This document shows, in pieces, positions 51,367-59,556 of a DNA stretch of 64,000 nt. Origin of the DNA: Bernardetia sp. Lineage in GTDB: Bacteria; Bacteroidota; Bacteroidia; Cytophagales; Bernardetiaceae. How positions within the stretch are numbered: the stretch's first letter is position 1; each line of letters starts with the position of its first letter. The stretch covers positions 1 through 64,000 of the forward strand of contig JAHDBD010000021.1 of the NCBI GenBank assembly GCA_020630575.1. Direction: 5' to 3'. The translations under genes were made by a program, and so were the position numbers. The notes under the pieces are model-generated. The model ran no database searches, was not told the origin of the DNA, and saw nothing but the letters and a program-made list of their open reading frames with translations.

Positions 51367-53196
51367 CTAATTTATAATTTCTCCTCTCAATCTTCTGATA
51401 CGTTTTCTAGCTTCTACTACATAAACACTCCCTGGATAATCTACAAGTTGTTTTTTATAATATTCTTCTGCTTTTTCTTGGTTATTTAGATTTTCCTCAT
51501 AGATTTTTCCTAAAAGAAAATTTGCATCATCGCCAAAAATATCTGTCGGATTGAGTTTTAAAACAGTCTTTAGTTTTTCGGCTGCCTCTTCAAAGTGTCC
51601 CATTTTTTGTAAAATAGTGGCTTCTTTCCAGTAAATTTCATCAGTCAGAGAATGGTCTTCAAAATGAGAACGCATTTTTTTGTAAGCTGCTAAAGCATCT
51701 TCGTATTGCTGCTGAAAAATCAATAAATCAATCGCTGCATATTCTCTCATCGCTGTTTCCGAAGAATCCAAACCAGTATTGTCTTGAATCAAAATAGACA
51801 AATCCATAGCATCATTTGCAATTTCTCTTGAGGTAGCCAATTTTAAAATATCTAAATGTGCTTTTGCTAATTTAAAATCTCCATTAAAGTAGGAAAGTTT
51901 AGCATTTTTGAGCTTGGCAGAATAACCTAAAGGCGTTTCTTTTTCGGTTTTTTCTACCTGTGAATACAATAAAGTTGCTTCCCAAGGTTCATTTTTCAAA
52001 ACATAAATATCTCCCAAATCCAATTTCACTTGACTTAAAAGCTGATGAGGAACACCTCTAATTTCTGTTATTTTGTTGAGCGTATTTATGGCAACATCTT
52101 TTTGATTAAGGTAGAAAGCCTGCAAAAGAGCCATATTACGGGCTGATTTTGCCGTACTCGGATTCCAGCCTATTTCTACAAGGGTTTGTTCGTAATCATT
52201 AACCAACGATTTTATCTGTTCTTTATCAATAGGAAATTGATGTTTGATATATTCTTCCTTAGATTCCATCAAAAAATGTTTGGCTTGTGAATAAATCAAT
52301 CTTCCTTTATAATTTTCTGTTAAGTGTCCAAAAATGGTCATCGCACTTTTCCATTCTTCATTATTGTAGGCAAGCATTCCGATTTCCATAATCTTTACGC
52401 CTTCTGATTTATTTCTTCTATCCAATGCCTTTGCTTGTGTAAAAGCCATCATGAAATTCTTTCTTTGAAGAAAATACCAAACGAGCATTTCACTAAAAAC
52501 TTCATTGCTTGGGTATTTTTGTACAGCTTCATACAACATCGGTTCTACCATATCCCACTCTTCATCTTCCGACAAACGAGATTGTAATAAATGTTGAACA
52601 TAAGGTGCATCATTTGGCTGTTTTTCTAGTAAAATTAAGAATTGTTCTACCATTTTTTTAGGCTTTCCCATAGCTAAATAGAGGAGTCCTAAATCCATAT
52701 CATAATTTTCTTGCGTATTTTTTTGTGCTTGCAAATACAGTTTTTCAGCATATTGATAAAAACCTTCATGTGCCAAAACACGAGCAGCCACACGAGCCAG
52801 ATGAGAATTTGATTTGATAGAATTTATATACTCGTCGAAGTGTTTATCTGCTTTTTTATCTTCTCTTTTTTGTAAAAGAAGTTTAGCATAATCAATATTC
52901 ATTTTTGGATCTAAAGGTCTGTCTTTCAAACATCTTTCAATATATTTTTCTGCATCTTTTAACTGTTCCAAACGCAACATAGCATCCAAATAATTAGTAT
53001 AAATATAAGAAGCTGACGGATTTTTCTTCGCTATTTTTTCGTAATACTGAATCGCTTTTTCGTATTCTCCTTGTTCATAATACTCATCTGCCAATGCCAA
53101 ATCTTGTGTATTTTGAGCAAAAACATTTAGAGAGAAAGAGGAAAAAGTAATTAATAATACAGATAGAAATAGTTTGATAGAATTATATTTTTTCAT
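51367..53196 (-). CDS. Secreted TPR-repeat protein
   Basis: 609 residues. Signal peptide to about residue 27 (FAQ). It is built almost entirely of TPRs, about ten or more, from about residue 30 to the end (examples: EQGEYEKAIQYYEKIAKKNP at 36-55; HFEEAAEKLKTVLKLNPTD near 528-546). A periplasmic scaffold for protein assembly is likely, with no enzyme motif. It is the first gene of the unit followed by Crp/Fnr (12 nt) and DoxX. Confidence 0.85.
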   Translation of the reverse strand: MKKYNSIKLFLSVLLITFSSFSLNVFAQNTQDLALADEYYEQGEYEKAIQYYEKIAKKNPSASYIYTNYLDAMLRLEQLKDAEKYIERCLKDRPLDPKMNIDYAKLLLQKREDKKADKHFDEYINSIKSNSHLARVAARVLAHEGFYQYAEKLYLQAQKNTQENYDMDLGLLYLAMGKPKKMVEQFLILLEKQPNDAPYVQHLLQSRLSEDEEWDMVEPMLYEAVQKYPSNEVFSEMLVWYFLQRKNFMMAFTQAKALDRRNKSEGVKIMEIGMLAYNNEEWKSAMTIFGHLTENYKGRLIYSQAKHFLMESKEEYIKHQFPIDKEQIKSLVNDYEQTLVEIGWNPSTAKSARNMALLQAFYLNQKDVAINTLNKITEIRGVPHQLLSQVKLDLGDIYVLKNEPWEATLLYSQVEKTEKETPLGYSAKLKNAKLSYFNGDFKLAKAHLDILKLATSREIANDAMDLSILIQDNTGLDSSETAMREYAAIDLLIFQQQYEDALAAYKKMRSHFEDHSLTDEIYWKEATILQKMGHFEEAAEKLKTVLKLNPTDIFGDDANFLLGKIYEENLNNQEKAEEYYKKQLVDYPGSVYVVEARKRIRRLRGEIIN

Positions 53197-53218
53197 AGAT
53201 AGAATTTTTCATTATTTC

Positions 53219-53268
53219 ATAGACTAAAGTCTATAGTACATTTTCGCACACTAAAGTATACGCTACAT
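53219..53268. repeat. AGACT/AGTCT palindrome, copy 2, plus related half
   Basis: ATAGACT-AA-AGTCTAT at 53219-53234 is a perfect palindrome; 16 bp further CACACTAAAGTATACGCTAC (about 53249-53268) looks like a decayed second copy. Confidence 0.6.
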
Positions 53269-53375
53269 AGGCTACATTTTATAAATTTACACAAAAACAC
53301 GACTTATTTTTTAAATAAATGATTCGTTATTTAAGAATTTATTTTTTTTAACGCCTTATAACAACTATTGTTGCT

Positions 53376-53383
53376 TACTTTTG
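53376..53383 (+). promoter_or_regulatory. Possible -7 element of the thioesterase promoter
   Basis: TACTTTTG at 53376-53383 matches TAnnTTTG exactly. No TTG lies at the right distance upstream. Confidence 0.3.
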
Positions 53384-53423
53384 TAATAGAATAAGATATA
53401 AATGTAGTTCATACATTTATAAT

Positions 53424-53451
53424 TTACCATTGATAATTAACAATTAAAATT
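53424..53451. repeat. Heptamer array abutting the thioesterase start
   Basis: TTACCAT, TGATAAT, TAACAAT, TAAAATT run up to 3 bp before the start codon at 53454, so the array occupies the ribosome-binding region. Confidence 0.65.
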
Positions 53452-53453
53452 TT

Positions 53454-54002
53454 ATGCCCCCTAAGTCAAAAAAAGCGAGTGAATCGTATGTTACAATGAC
53501 CGAAATGGTTTTGCCAAATGACACCAATCCACTAAATAATTTGATGGGTGGAAGACTGATGCATTTGATGGATATTGCAGCAGCTATTTCAGCACAAAAA
53601 CACTGTAATCGTGTTGTTGTTACAGCTTCTGTTGATAATGTTTCGTTTGAAGCTTCTGTTCCTTTGGGTGGTGTGGTTACATTAGAATCTCATGTAAGTC
53701 GTGCTTTTAACTCTTCTATGGAAGTATATGTAGAAGCGTATGGAGAAAATATTTTGGAAGGTTCTGGACGAAAATTAGCCTACAAAGCTTTCTTAACTTT
53801 TGTAGCTGTCGATCAAATGGGGAATCCTATCAATGTTCCTGAGCTAGAACCCGAAACAGATAAAGAAGTTATGCTTTTTGATGGAGCTTTGCGTCGTCGT
53901 CAGTTGCGTTTGGTATTGGCAGGAAGAATGAAACCAGAAGAAGCAACAGAATTAAAATCACTTTTCTTTAAGATAAATCCTGAAGGCGTAGAGGAAAAAT
54001 AA
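53454..54002 (+). CDS. Acyl-CoA thioesterase (hotdog fold, YciA/BFIT type)
   Basis: 182 residues. The hotdog core with NDTNPLNNLMGGRLMHLMDIAA (about 20-41) is the active-site helix of acyl-CoA hydrolases, in which Asn and Asp are catalytic; the strand VVTASVDNVSFEASV follows. It hydrolyses fatty acyl-CoA to free acid and CoA in the cytoplasm. The gene has no evident ribosome-binding site because the heptamer array fills that place. A hairpin follows its stop. Confidence 0.88.
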   Translation: MPPKSKKASESYVTMTEMVLPNDTNPLNNLMGGRLMHLMDIAAAISAQKHCNRVVVTASVDNVSFEASVPLGGVVTLESHVSRAFNSSMEVYVEAYGENILEGSGRKLAYKAFLTFVAVDQMGNPINVPELEPETDKEVMLFDGALRRRQLRLVLAGRMKPEEATELKSLFFKINPEGVEEK

Positions 54003-54022
54003 ATTTATACTATATAAGACAA

Positions 54023-54055
54023 AATCCCAATACAGTTGCTCTGTATTGGGATTTA
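54023..54055. terminator. Hairpin between convergent thioesterase and sdhB
   Basis: 14-bp perfect stem (54023-54036 with 54042-54055), 5-nt loop. The tails are not strong T runs (ATCTTCT on plus), so it may be a weak terminator or transcript-end stabiliser in both directions. Confidence 0.65.
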
Positions 54056-54074
54056 TCTTCTAATGATGTTAGCT

Positions 54075-54097
54075 TGCCGTTGTTGGTGTCTCCACCA
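54075..54097. repeat. Dispersed hairpin element, copy 3 (truncated)
   Basis: GCCGTTGTTGGTGTCTCCACCAA: the left arm is complete, and the right arm ends after ACCAA. Confidence 0.65.
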
Positions 54098-54109
54098 AAA
54101 ATAGATTTA

Positions 54110-54880
54110 CTACTTCACAAAATCAGAAGTAACTTTTGCAGTCAAATATTCTCTATTCAGACGAGCAATATGTTCTTGTCCGATAAGTTTAGGACACTCT
54201 GCCGAACATGCACCAGTGTTGGTACAAGAACCAAAACCTTCTTCATCCATTTGAGCCACCATATTTTCAGCACGTTTTTGAGCTTCTGCTTTTCCTTGTG
54301 GAAGTAAAGCTAATTGAGAAACTTTAGCCGAAACAAAAAGCATTGCAGAGGCATTTTTACACGCTGCTACACAAGCACCACAACCAATACAAGCTGCTGC
54401 TTCGAATGCTTCATCTGCAATTTCTTTTGGAATAGGCATTTCATTAGCATCACGAGCATTTCCTGTATTTACAGAAATATAACCTCCTGATTGAATAATT
54501 CTATCAAAAGCACTTCTATTAACTGTCAAATCCTTAATAACTGGAAAAGCTGCTGCTCTCCAAGGTTCAATAGTAATAGTTGTATTGTTTGGAAAAGAAC
54601 GCATGTGTAACTGACACGTAGTAACACCTCTTACATTTCCGTGAGGATGTCCATTGATGTACATAGCGCAAGAACCACAAATTCCTTCACGACAATCGTG
54701 ATCAAAACTTACTGGATCTTCACCTTTACGAACAAGTGTTTCGTTGAGCATATCCATCATTTCTAAAAATGACATGTCTGTCGAAACGCCGTCTAATTTA
54801 TAGTTTTTAAACTCGCCTTTTGATTTTTCATTGGCTTGTCTCCAAACTTTTATTTTATATGAATTATGTTGTTCTGCCAT
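54110..54880 (-). CDS. sdhB: Succinate dehydrogenase/fumarate reductase iron-sulfur subunit
   Basis: 256 residues. The N-terminal [2Fe-2S] ferredoxin domain has CREGICGSC (about 62-70) and a later Cys in VTTCQ. The C-terminal domain has [11 protein letters not shown] (about 158-168) for one cluster and [13 protein letters not shown] (about 219-231) for the others. It carries electrons from the FAD subunit to the quinone site in the membrane subunit. Third gene of sdhCAB, separated from sdhA by 80 bp that contain a dispersed palindrome. Confidence 0.95.
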   Translation of the reverse strand: MAEQHNSYKIKVWRQANEKSKGEFKNYKLDGVSTDMSFLEMMDMLNETLVRKGEDPVSFDHDCREGICGSCAMYINGHPHGNVRGVTTCQLHMRSFPNNTTITIEPWRAAAFPVIKDLTVNRSAFDRIIQSGGYISVNTGNARDANEMPIPKEIADEAFEAAACIGCGACVAACKNASAMLFVSAKVSQLALLPQGKAEAQKRAENMVAQMDEEGFGSCTNTGACSAECPKLIGQEHIARLNREYLTAKVTSDFVK

Positions 54881-54927
54881 AATTTTATGTATTTCTATTT
54901 AATTGAAAGTTGATGTTTTACCAAGAC

Positions 54928-54951
54928 CCTAAAGGTTTTAAAACCCTTAGG
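54928..54951. repeat. Dispersed palindrome inside the sdh operon
   Basis: CCTAAAGGTTTT / AAAACCCTTAGG, one mismatch from a perfect 24-bp palindrome. It lies in the sdhA-sdhB spacer and is related to 30598-30621. Confidence 0.65.
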
Positions 54952-54960
54952 ATCTAACTA

Positions 54961-56895
54961 TTATTTGTAACTACGTTGAGTAAGTTTGACATTTTCAAAG
55001 ACTAATTCTTCTTTGTGTAAAATAGGATCACCTTTCATGTGTTCCATCGGATTTTCATGAGGATATTCCCACGCTGCCACATACGAATAATTTTCATCAT
55101 CACGCAATGCTTCGCCATTTATTTCATACTCTTCTCTAAAGTGTCCACCACAAGACTCGTTTCTATCAAGGGCATCAATAATCATAAGTTCGCCAAGTTC
55201 TAAGAAATCAGCAATACGAAGTGCTTTTTCAAGTTCTGCATTGAGTTGACCAGCATTTCCTACTACTTTTACATCATTCCAAAACTCTTCACGTAGTTTT
55301 TGAACTTCTGTACGAGCTAGTTTCAAACCGTCTGCATTTCTTGACATTCCACAATGATCCCACATGATGCGACCTAATTTTTTATGAATTTCGTCAGGCG
55401 TTTGCGTTCCGTTGATACTCATTACCTTTTTGATTCTTGCCTCTACTTCTTGTTTTGCTTGTGCAAATGCTTCGTGTGAAGTATCTTCAATTTTGTAAGG
55501 TTGAGTAGCCAAGAAATCTCCAACTGTATAAGGTGCTACAAAATATCCATCTGCCAAACCTTGCATCAATGCACTTGCTCCCAAACGGTTTGCGCCGTGG
55601 TCAGAGAAATTTGCTTCTCCAAGAGCATACAATCCATCAACGTTTGTCATAAGATTGTAATCTACCCAAAGTCCACCCATTGTATAGTGAGGTGCTGGAT
55701 AAATTTTCATTGGCATTTTATATGGATCTTCGTTTGTGATTTGTTTGTACATATCAAACAAGTTACCATATTTATCCTCTACATATTTTTGTCCGTCTCT
55801 TTTGATGGCATCTCTAAAGTCAAGATAAACAGCTTTTCCTGTTGCTCCCACTCCCAAACCTTCATCACAAACATATTTTGCATTTCTTGAAGCCACATCA
55901 CGAGGAACAAGGTTACCAAATGTTGGATATTTTTCTTCTAAGTAATAGAAACGGTCTGCTTCTGGAATTTCAGATGCTTTTTTATTTTTATCTTCTGGAT
56001 TACGAGGTACCCAAACACGTCCGTCATTACGAAGTGACTCAGACATCAAAGTTAATTTTGATTGGTGGTCTCCCGAAACAGGAATACAAGTTGGGTGAAT
56101 TTGTGTATAACAAGGATTCGCAAAGTAAGCTCCTTTTTTGTGTGCTCTCCAAGCAGCCGTTGCATTACACGCCATTGCATTTGTAGAAAGGAAAAATACA
56201 TTTGAATAACCACCTGTACAAAGCAATACTGCATGTCCTGCATGTGATTCGATTTCTCCAGTTACTAAATTACGAGTAATAATTCCTCTAGCTTTTCCAT
56301 CAATTTTTACGATATCAAGCATTTCTGTACGAGTGTGCATTTCTACTTTTCCTGTCGCTACTTGACGACTAAGTGCAGAATAAGCACCCAAAAGAAGCTG
56401 CTGACCTGTTTGTCCTTTTGCATAAAAAGTACGTGAAACCAAAGCTCCACCAAAAGAACGATTATCTAACATTCCACCATATTCACGAGCAAAAGGAACA
56501 CCTTGAGCTACACATTGGTCGATAATATTTACACTTACTTGTGCCAAACGGTGAACGTTGGCTTCTCTTGAACGATAATCGCCACCTTTTACGGTATCAT
56601 AAAACAGACGATAAACACTATCTCCGTCATTTTGATAATTTTTGGCTGCATTGATTCCTCCTTGCGCTGCAATAGAGTGCGCTCTTCTTGGACTATCATG
56701 GAACGTAAATGCTTTTACATTGTAGCCAAGTTCTGCTAAAGAAGCTGCTGCTGCTGCACCTGCAAGACCTGTTCCGACAACAATAACTGTATATTTACGT
56801 TTGTTGGCAGGATTTACGAGGCGAATATTAAATTTATGTTTGTCCCATTTTTCGCCGATTGAGCCTTCAGGGATTTTTGAATTGAGTTCTGACAT
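54961..56895 (-). CDS. sdhA: Succinate dehydrogenase/fumarate reductase flavoprotein subunit
   Basis: 644 residues. FAD-binding [20 protein letters not shown] at about 35-54; [13 protein letters not shown] (about 71-83) near the covalent-FAD His site; active-site residues lie around the [13 protein letters not shown] and [11 protein letters not shown] stretches (His and Arg). It oxidises succinate to fumarate, or the reverse, in the TCA cycle and anaerobic respiration. Second gene of the operon; the 212-bp spacer to sdhC contains a dispersed hairpin element. Length and sequence are like those of other Bacteroidota enzymes. Confidence 0.96.
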   Translation of the reverse strand: MSELNSKIPEGSIGEKWDKHKFNIRLVNPANKRKYTVIVVGTGLAGAAAAASLAELGYNVKAFTFHDSPRRAHSIAAQGGINAAKNYQNDGDSVYRLFYDTVKGGDYRSREANVHRLAQVSVNIIDQCVAQGVPFAREYGGMLDNRSFGGALVSRTFYAKGQTGQQLLLGAYSALSRQVATGKVEMHTRTEMLDIVKIDGKARGIITRNLVTGEIESHAGHAVLLCTGGYSNVFFLSTNAMACNATAAWRAHKKGAYFANPCYTQIHPTCIPVSGDHQSKLTLMSESLRNDGRVWVPRNPEDKNKKASEIPEADRFYYLEEKYPTFGNLVPRDVASRNAKYVCDEGLGVGATGKAVYLDFRDAIKRDGQKYVEDKYGNLFDMYKQITNEDPYKMPMKIYPAPHYTMGGLWVDYNLMTNVDGLYALGEANFSDHGANRLGASALMQGLADGYFVAPYTVGDFLATQPYKIEDTSHEAFAQAKQEVEARIKKVMSINGTQTPDEIHKKLGRIMWDHCGMSRNADGLKLARTEVQKLREEFWNDVKVVGNAGQLNAELEKALRIADFLELGELMIIDALDRNESCGGHFREEYEINGEALRDDENYSYVAAWEYPHENPMEHMKGDPILHKEELVFENVKLTQRSYK

Positions 56896-57069
56896 AATTA
56901 TTTTGTTTGTATTTTATGAGCAATACATTTTCTGTTATGAGTTTGTTCAAATAGAATTGAAACTTTTGAAATAACTCTTTAACGTTATGATACTGAATAA
57001 TTTGTTTGTTCAAAAAGTTTTGAAACGCACCTTAATTTAGAATTTTTCTAAGTAAAAAACTAATTAGTT

Positions 57070-57100
57070 TGTCGTTGGTGAGGATACCAACAACGGCAAG
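57070..57100. repeat. Dispersed hairpin element, copy 4
   Basis: GTCGTTGGT, GAGGAT, ACCAACAACGGC: arms pair over about 7 bp. It lies between sdhC and sdhA, in reverse orientation to copies 2 and 3. Confidence 0.7.
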
Positions 57101-57107
57101 GCAAAAA

Positions 57108-57941
57108 TTATTCTGTGTCTGCTGTTGTTTCTAATTGTTCCCAAGAACGAATTCTGTCCATGTTTGACCAATCAGCTACTTTCCATTCTACATCTGCTTC
57201 AATAGATTTTTCTTTTACGTGTTGGGCAGCCGTTTCAAAATCATTTGCTATTCCAAAACGAGCCATCATATATAAAGGCATAGATGAAAAACCTACAATA
57301 AAAGCAATAGCTAAAGCTTTACTCAAAAATGAAACTAAAGAAGTATATTTTACATGATTGAGACCAAGTGTTTGGAAACCACTTTGGAAACCATGCCATA
57401 AGTGAAACCCAACAGCAAGCATAGCAATAATATAAAAAATTGAATACCACCAAACCATAAAAGAACTTGCTACAATGGCATACAGATTTTTATAAATTTC
57501 ACCATCAATTTGCATTACAGGTAGCATGTTTCCGAAATGATAACGAAACCAAAAATTACCCATGTGAACAATAAGAAAAACAAAAACTACTGTTCCTAAA
57601 ATACCCATATTACGAGAAGCCCAAGATTTTTCTGCGCTTCCATCAATAGCATATCCTGTGGGACGAGCTTTTTTGTTTTGCAAAGTCAAAATAAGAGCAA
57701 GAAGAGCATGGAACAAGATAGAACCATATAGCAAATAGGAAGTAACTTTAATAAGAGGAAATGTCGTCATAAAAACGGCATAAATATTAAAACTTTCGGC
57801 TGCTCCTTTAATATCTGGATACAATAATTGAAAATTTCCGACCATGTGAACAATCAGAAACGTTACTAAGAATAACCCTGTTAGCGACATCAAAACTTTT
57901 TTGCCTACGCTGCTTGTCAGGGTGCGTATAATCCAATTCAT
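57108..57941 (-). CDS. sdhC: Succinate dehydrogenase cytochrome b subunit (b558 type)
   Basis: 277 residues with five transmembrane helices (about 17-35, 55-75, 108-130, 155-178 and 200-225). His residues in the helices (for example the HMVGNF, HMGNF and HLWHGFQ contexts) should ligate two hemes, as in the single-subunit b558 cytochromes of Bacteroidota and Bacillus. It anchors the complex and reduces menaquinone. First gene of sdhCAB; a two-box promoter lies about 200 bp upstream. Confidence 0.92.
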   Translation of the reverse strand: MNWIIRTLTSSVGKKVLMSLTGLFLVTFLIVHMVGNFQLLYPDIKGAAESFNIYAVFMTTFPLIKVTSYLLYGSILFHALLALILTLQNKKARPTGYAIDGSAEKSWASRNMGILGTVVFVFLIVHMGNFWFRYHFGNMLPVMQIDGEIYKNLYAIVASSFMVWWYSIFYIIAMLAVGFHLWHGFQSGFQTLGLNHVKYTSLVSFLSKALAIAFIVGFSSMPLYMMARFGIANDFETAAQHVKEKSIEADVEWKVADWSNMDRIRSWEQLETTADTE

Positions 57942-58148
57942 AGGAAGTTGGTTAAGTTGATTAAAAAATAATTAATAAGAGTTTGAAATTTACTATTTTA
58001 AAATAACAATAAAAGAGTATCGAATAAATCTTTCGTTACTGATTTTGTTTGTTTTTCTATTTGAGTAAACCTCATTTATAAACATGCTATAAATATACTG
58101 TTTAAAAGGCTATTTACATAGTTTTTGAGCAAATGAATAAAACGTATC

Positions 58149-58179
58149 CAAAGGTACGCTGCAAAAAATAGCATTGCAA
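58149..58179 (-). promoter_or_regulatory. Consensus promoter of sdhCAB
   Basis: Minus strand: TTG (complement of 58177-58179), 20 nt, TACCTTTG (complement of 58149-58156), an exact -7 box identical to that of the DAHP synthase promoter. Predicted start near 58142. Confidence 0.6.
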
Positions 58180-58257
58180 TATGTAATAGTAATTTTTGCT
58201 TATTTTGAATATTTCTAAATAAAGTCTTTATAAAATTAATATAATTGAAATTTTATC

Positions 58258-58307
58258 AAAAAAAAACACCTATCATTTTCAAGTACTCTTGAATCTAATA
58301 GATGTTT
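58258..58307 (-). terminator. Terminator of the GNAT gene
   Basis: Outer stem AAACACCTAT/ATAGATGTTT (one G-U) with an inner perfect hairpin TTCAAG-TACT-CTTGAA; on the minus strand it is followed by a long T tract (58258-58266 complement). Confidence 0.8.
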
Positions 58308-58311
58308 GAAA

Positions 58312-58896
58312 TTATTTTTTGTAAATACTTTCTTGATATTCTTTTCTTGTTAGGCGATATTGAATTATATCTAAATATGTATCTCCTTTTTTGAAATGCT
58401 CTTTTATTTCAGCTTCTTTTATCATTTTATTTTTTATCATCACTTTGCCAGATGCAGGGTTGGTTAGAAAATGATTTGCTATAATTTTATTCAGTTCTAC
58501 TGTTTCAAACCCAAATTCTAGTATTTTTTCTACTGCTTCACTCATAAAACCTTTGCTCCAAAAAGGCTCTGCTATCCAATAACCTAGTTCTGCTCGGTTA
58601 TGCTTTTTGTCTACTAGAAGACCAATTCCTCCCATAAATTCTAAGTTTTTATCATCTTTAAGGCGAATAGCAAATTTATATGCTTCTCCAGTTTTGAGGT
58701 CTTGATTGGCACTATTTATCCAAAAAACGGCGTCTTGTTCAAAATAAGGAAAAGGAATATTGATTACATTCTCTGATATTTTTGGATTTGCTGCATACTC
58801 AATAATTTTTGGAATGTCTTTGTAAGAAAGAGAATTTAGTAGTAACCTTTCTGATTCTAGTTGTAGACTTTCTATGTTTTGTTTTTTAGTATCCAT
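58312..58896 (-). CDS. GNAT N-acetyltransferase (RimJ/RimL type)
   Basis: 194 residues. The N-terminal SERLLLNSLSYKDIPKIIEY and the later GGIGLLVDKKHNRAELGYWI and EAVEKILEFGFETVELNKI segments are the standard RimJ/RimL-type acetyltransferase pattern. It transfers an acetyl group from acetyl-CoA to an amine, possibly a ribosomal or other protein N-terminus. The acetyl-CoA loop (Q/RxxGxG/A) is replaced by WSKGFMSEA. Monocistronic, ended by a strong terminator. Confidence 0.88.
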   Translation of the reverse strand: MDTKKQNIESLQLESERLLLNSLSYKDIPKIIEYAANPKISENVINIPFPYFEQDAVFWINSANQDLKTGEAYKFAIRLKDDKNLEFMGGIGLLVDKKHNRAELGYWIAEPFWSKGFMSEAVEKILEFGFETVELNKIIANHFLTNPASGKVMIKNKMIKEAEIKEHFKKGDTYLDIIQYRLTRKEYQESIYKK

Positions 58897-59154
58897 AACG
58901 AAAAGATTTTTGATTGATAATTTGTTTCAATGTATTACCTTTTTTGGATTGGAAAAAGTTCAGATTTCTTTCTAATCAAATATTCAATTTGAAATTAAGT
59001 ATTTTTTTAATTTTTGAAATATATTTGCAAAAATGAGAGTTTACTACTAGTTTACTTTATATTAAAATTAACACAAAATTTTCAAACAAGATTAAATAAT
59101 TTTACGTTCTGAAAATCCAACGAATAACCATAAATTCTAATTAATCCAAAACCT

Positions 59155-59478
59155 ATGAACAAAGCACGTGTCATTACCGATTTCGAAAAATTAAATTCTG
59201 ATTTACAGGGACAGATTAAACTTGTCTACCCAGAAGGATATAGCCAACATTTAATTACATTTCAAAATAAAGATAATAAAACTGTAAGTGCTTTACGCTT
59301 CGAAACAGATGAGAAAATTTACTTAGTTAGAATGTCAGTAGCTACGGCTCTTCAACTTATTGAAGACGATGACGATTTTGATGATGAAGGATATTTGAAA
59401 GAAAACATCAAAAGTCAATACGAAGACGAACATGCTGATGTAGATTACCTTTCTGAAAATGAAAATTATGATGAATAA
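59155..59478 (+). CDS. Hypothetical acidic protein
   Basis: 107 residues. A mixed N-terminal half with ITFQNKDNKTVSALRFETDEKIYLVRMS is followed by an extremely acidic tail (residues about 70-107, more than half Asp/Glu). No signal peptide. Such small acidic proteins are conserved in Bacteroidota without known function. An exact -7 box TATATTTG lies at 59020-59027, but its nearest TTG is too distant. Confidence 0.6.
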   Translation: MNKARVITDFEKLNSDLQGQIKLVYPEGYSQHLITFQNKDNKTVSALRFETDEKIYLVRMSVATALQLIEDDDDFDDEGYLKENIKSQYEDEHADVDYLSENENYDE

Positions 59479-59497
59479 TTGATACGACCTAATTACA

Positions 59498-59528
59498 AAA
59501 ACTCTGATACTAGACTATCAGAGTTTTT
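59498..59528. terminator. Bidirectional terminator
   Basis: 12-bp perfect stem (59498-59509 with 59516-59527), 6-nt loop, A/T flanks. Ends the acidic-protein gene (+) and the symporter gene (-). Confidence 0.88.
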
Positions 59529-59556
59529 CTTTTTCATTCTAAATATCAAAAGTAAT

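Larger units (their letters stand above)
57942..58311. other. 370-bp region: sdh leader and GNAT terminator
   Basis: Contains the sdh promoter (58149-58179) with a leader of about 200 nt, and the GNAT terminator (58258-58307). The leader has no obvious riboswitch motif. Confidence 0.5.

Noticed and set aside
55501..56186. Long plus-strand open frames opposite sdhA
   Set aside because: They are antisense shadows of a clearly conserved gene and have Cys/Ser/Ile/His-rich composition unlike real proteins.
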